Assembly (NCBI GenBank): GCA_946481465.1
Contig: CAMLOC010000203.1
Location: forward strand, 1-6,794
DNA from: an uncultured Shinella sp.
GTDB lineage: Bacteria > Pseudomonadota > Alphaproteobacteria > Rhizobiales > Rhizobiaceae
Direction of reading: 5' to 3'
Length of the DNA stretch: 6,794 bases
The position numbers and the translations under genes are program-made. This document shows positions 5,461 to 6,794 of the stretch, piece by piece; the first letter of the stretch is position 1, and each line of letters starts with the position of its first letter. Under the pieces are notes generated by a model. It saw nothing but the letters and a program-made list of their open reading frames with translations. It was not told the DNA's origin and searched no databases.

Positions 5461-6651
5461 ATGATGCATCGCACACCCGCCCTGTCGCACGAGCCCGTCC
5501 GGGCGGCACTCGCCGGCGCGCTCGCCATGGCCGTCGCCATGGGGCTGGGCCGTTTCTTCTACACGCCCGTGCTGCCCGGCATGATGGCCGGCCTCGGGCT
5601 GAATGCCGCCGATGCCGGCATCATCGCGGCGGCGAATTTCGCGGGCTACCTCCTAGGCGCGGTGCTGGCGGCCTATGGCTGGGCGGCCGGGCTGGAACGG
5701 CGCCTCGCGCTCGGCGCGCTGGTGTCCACCGTGCTGCTGCTCTTTGCCATGGGGCTCCTCTCCGGCGTCGCGGCGCTCTCCGTCGTGCGGTTCCTCGCCG
5801 GCCTCGCCAGCGCCTTCGCCATGATCTTTACCTCCGGCATCGTGCTCAATATCGGTCTCAGGCACCGGGATCCGGGCGTGCAGATGGTGCATTTCTCCGG
5901 TGTCGGCGTGGGCATCGCGGTCTCCGCCCTGCTCGTCTACCTCCTGTCGCTGGCCCCGCTTCCGGGCCTTGCCGCCTGGCGGGTCGACTGGCTTGCCGGC
6001 GCGGCGCTCGGCGCCGCGGGCCTTGCCGCCGTCCTGGCCCTCCTGCCGCGCCAGGAGGGCGGCGCCTCCGCGCTGCGCGAGCCGGCGATCGTCTGGACGC
6101 GGCCGCTGGTCGCCCTGACGGCAAGCTACGGCCTCTTCGGTATCGGCTATGTCGTGACAGCCACCTTCATCGTCGCCATCGCGCGGGAAGGGGTGCAAAG
6201 CCCGCTGCTCGAATGCCTCACCTGGCTCGTGACGGGGATTGCCGCCGCGCTCTCGCTCTTCGCCTGGAAGCGCGTGGAGCGACGGTGCGGCGTGGCGATG
6301 GCCTATGTGCTGGCGATCCTCGTGGAGACGGCGGGCGTCGCGGCCACGGTGACGCTGCCGTCTCCCTGGTCGGCGCTCATCGGCGGGGCGCTGCTCGGGC
6401 TCACCTTCATGGTGATCACCGCCTACGGCCTTCAGCTCGGGCGGGTTCTCGCCAGCCGGAGCCCGCGCCAGGTCCTGGCGCTGATGACGGCCGCCTTCGG
6501 CGTCGGGCAGATCCTCGGGCCGCTCGGGGCGGGGTTCCTGGCCGCGCGCACGGGAAGCTACGTCCTGCCCAGCCTTGCAGCCGCCGGCATCCTGTTCCTG
6601 GCCGCCGGCATCGCCGTTCTCGGCGGGACGCTTTCCATTAAATCTCGGTAA
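5461..6651 (+). CDS. YbfB/YjiJ-family MFS transporter
   Basis: This 396-residue integral inner-membrane protein of the major facilitator superfamily has about twelve hydrophobic helices in two halves, with a cytoplasmic loop near residues 195-212. The N-terminal helix and loop read AMAVAMGLGRFFYTPVLPGM (22-41), a close match to the GRFxYTPxLP signature of the YbfB/YjiJ (MFS_4) branch. Further landmarks are ADAGIIAAANFAGYLLGA (50-67), RFLAGLASAFAMIFTSG (110-126) and, in the C-half, FGVGQILGPLGAGFLAARTGSY (346-367). Substrates of this branch are mostly unknown; efflux of small molecules is the usual guess. The start is uncertain: adjacent ATGs at 5461 and 5464, or ATG at 5437, none with a strong ribosome binding site. 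I chose 5461, which leaves a short cytoplasmic N-terminus before helix 1. Confidence 0.88.
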   Translation: MMHRTPALSHEPVRAALAGALAMAVAMGLGRFFYTPVLPGMMAGLGLNAADAGIIAAANFAGYLLGAVLAAYGWAAGLERRLALGALVSTVLLLFAMGLLSGVAALSVVRFLAGLASAFAMIFTSGIVLNIGLRHRDPGVQMVHFSGVGVGIAVSALLVYLLSLAPLPGLAAWRVDWLAGAALGAAGLAAVLALLPRQEGGASALREPAIVWTRPLVALTASYGLFGIGYVVTATFIVAIAREGVQSPLLECLTWLVTGIAAALSLFAWKRVERRCGVAMAYVLAILVETAGVAATVTLPSPWSALIGGALLGLTFMVITAYGLQLGRVLASRSPRQVLALMTAAFGVGQILGPLGAGFLAARTGSYVLPSLAAAGILFLAAGIAVLGGTLSIKSR

Positions 6652-6667
6652 TCCGGGCGCTCGGCGA

Positions 6668-6696
6668 TTGTTGCGATGCGCAAACTCCTCTAGGTT
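6668..6696 (+). promoter_or_regulatory. Possible sigma-70 promoter of the bacA-like gene
   Basis: TTGTTG (6668-6673), 17 bases, TAGGTT (6691-6696) lies 17 bases after the MFS stop and about 50 bases ahead of the TTG start at 6747. The -35 is a fair and the -10 a modest match to the housekeeping consensus; only spacing and location add support. Confidence 0.35.
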
Positions 6697-6746
6697 CTGC
6701 GCGAACCGGCGGCGCTGCCGCCCCATGCAAACGAGAGTTTCGCACC

Positions 6747-6794
6747 TTGTTCCATTCCTTCTTCCCGCAGCCGAAGTTGTTCTTCACCTCAGCC
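6747..6794 (+). CDS. bacA: BacA/SbmA peptide antibiotic transporter, N-terminal fragment (3' end outside window)
   Basis: The frame from a TTG codon at 6747 runs open to the window edge and encodes (M)FHSFFPQPKLFFTSA. This matches the conserved N-terminus of SbmA/BacA proteins, where an SFFPKP-x-x-FF-x-SA segment precedes the first membrane helix. These inner-membrane proteins import proline-rich and other antimicrobial peptides using the proton gradient; in rhizobia and Brucella BacA is needed for chronic intracellular life. TTG is taken as the start because the match begins directly after it and no ATG or GTG lies in this frame back to the MFS stop. A purine-rich GAGAG at 6733-6737 sits nine bases upstream. 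Only 16 codons are visible, so the call rests on that short match. Confidence 0.72.
   Translation, partial: MFHSFFPQPKLFFTSA

Noticed and set aside
5653..6726. Minus-strand open frame of 357 codons opposite the MFS gene
   Set aside because: The product would be extremely rich in Arg, Gly, Glu and Asp with no domain, while the + strand encodes a normal twelve-helix transporter.
6725..6794. ATG at 6725 as the start of a new gene
   Set aside because: Its frame gives a translation I do not recognise, whereas the TTG frame at 6747 matches the BacA/SbmA N-terminus residue by residue.
1..6794. CRISPR array, tRNA, rRNA or insertion sequence
   Set aside because: I saw no regularly spaced direct repeats, no cloverleaf-like sequence with a tRNA T-arm, and no transposase frame or terminal repeats with target duplication. 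The only large repeat is the inverted element at 284-388.

Overview
The window looks like chromosome of a high-GC alphaproteobacterium, most likely a Rhizobiales/Rhizobiaceae member (Rhizobium, Agrobacterium, Ensifer or Shinella type). Three things point there: strong G/C bias at third codon positions, a palindromic intergenic repeat of the kind common in Rhizobiaceae, and gene products that resemble rhizobial families (an Atu2307-type LLM oxidoreductase, and the first codons of a BacA/SbmA transporter). Every gene I can support lies on the + strand. The genus is inference; the family-level assignment is fairly safe.

Layout. Positions 1-242 hold the 3' end of glycerol kinase (glpK). Positions 243-522 hold no gene; they carry a large perfect inverted repeat (284-388) and then a promoter. 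Positions 523-2712 form a compact stress-response-like locus: a YciI/DGPF-domain protein, an ECF42-type sigma factor with a long C-terminal extension (ATGA overlap with the first gene), and an SRPBCC/AHSA1-domain protein. No anti-sigma gene is present. The same promoter-like pattern, TGTCGG-N17-CGTC, lies upstream of both the DGPF gene and the SRPBCC gene. This suggests that the sigma factor drives its own operon and separately the third gene.

Positions 2723-3444 carry a type II toxin-antitoxin module (Phd/YefM-like antitoxin and VapC/PIN toxin, one-base overlap) with a palindromic operator over its promoter. Next come a flavin-dependent luciferase-like monooxygenase (3527-4588), a type I methionine aminopeptidase with all metal ligands present (4634-5386), and a YbfB/YjiJ-type MFS exporter (5461-6651). 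At the right edge a new reading frame opens with a TTG codon at 6747; its 16 codons match the N-terminus of BacA/SbmA peptide transporters.

The parts are mostly independent. The one coherent regulatory circuit is the DGPF-ECF42-SRPBCC locus, a widespread but functionally poorly understood system. Nothing here looks like a wholly unknown system. The duplicated promoter motif is the most useful new observation.
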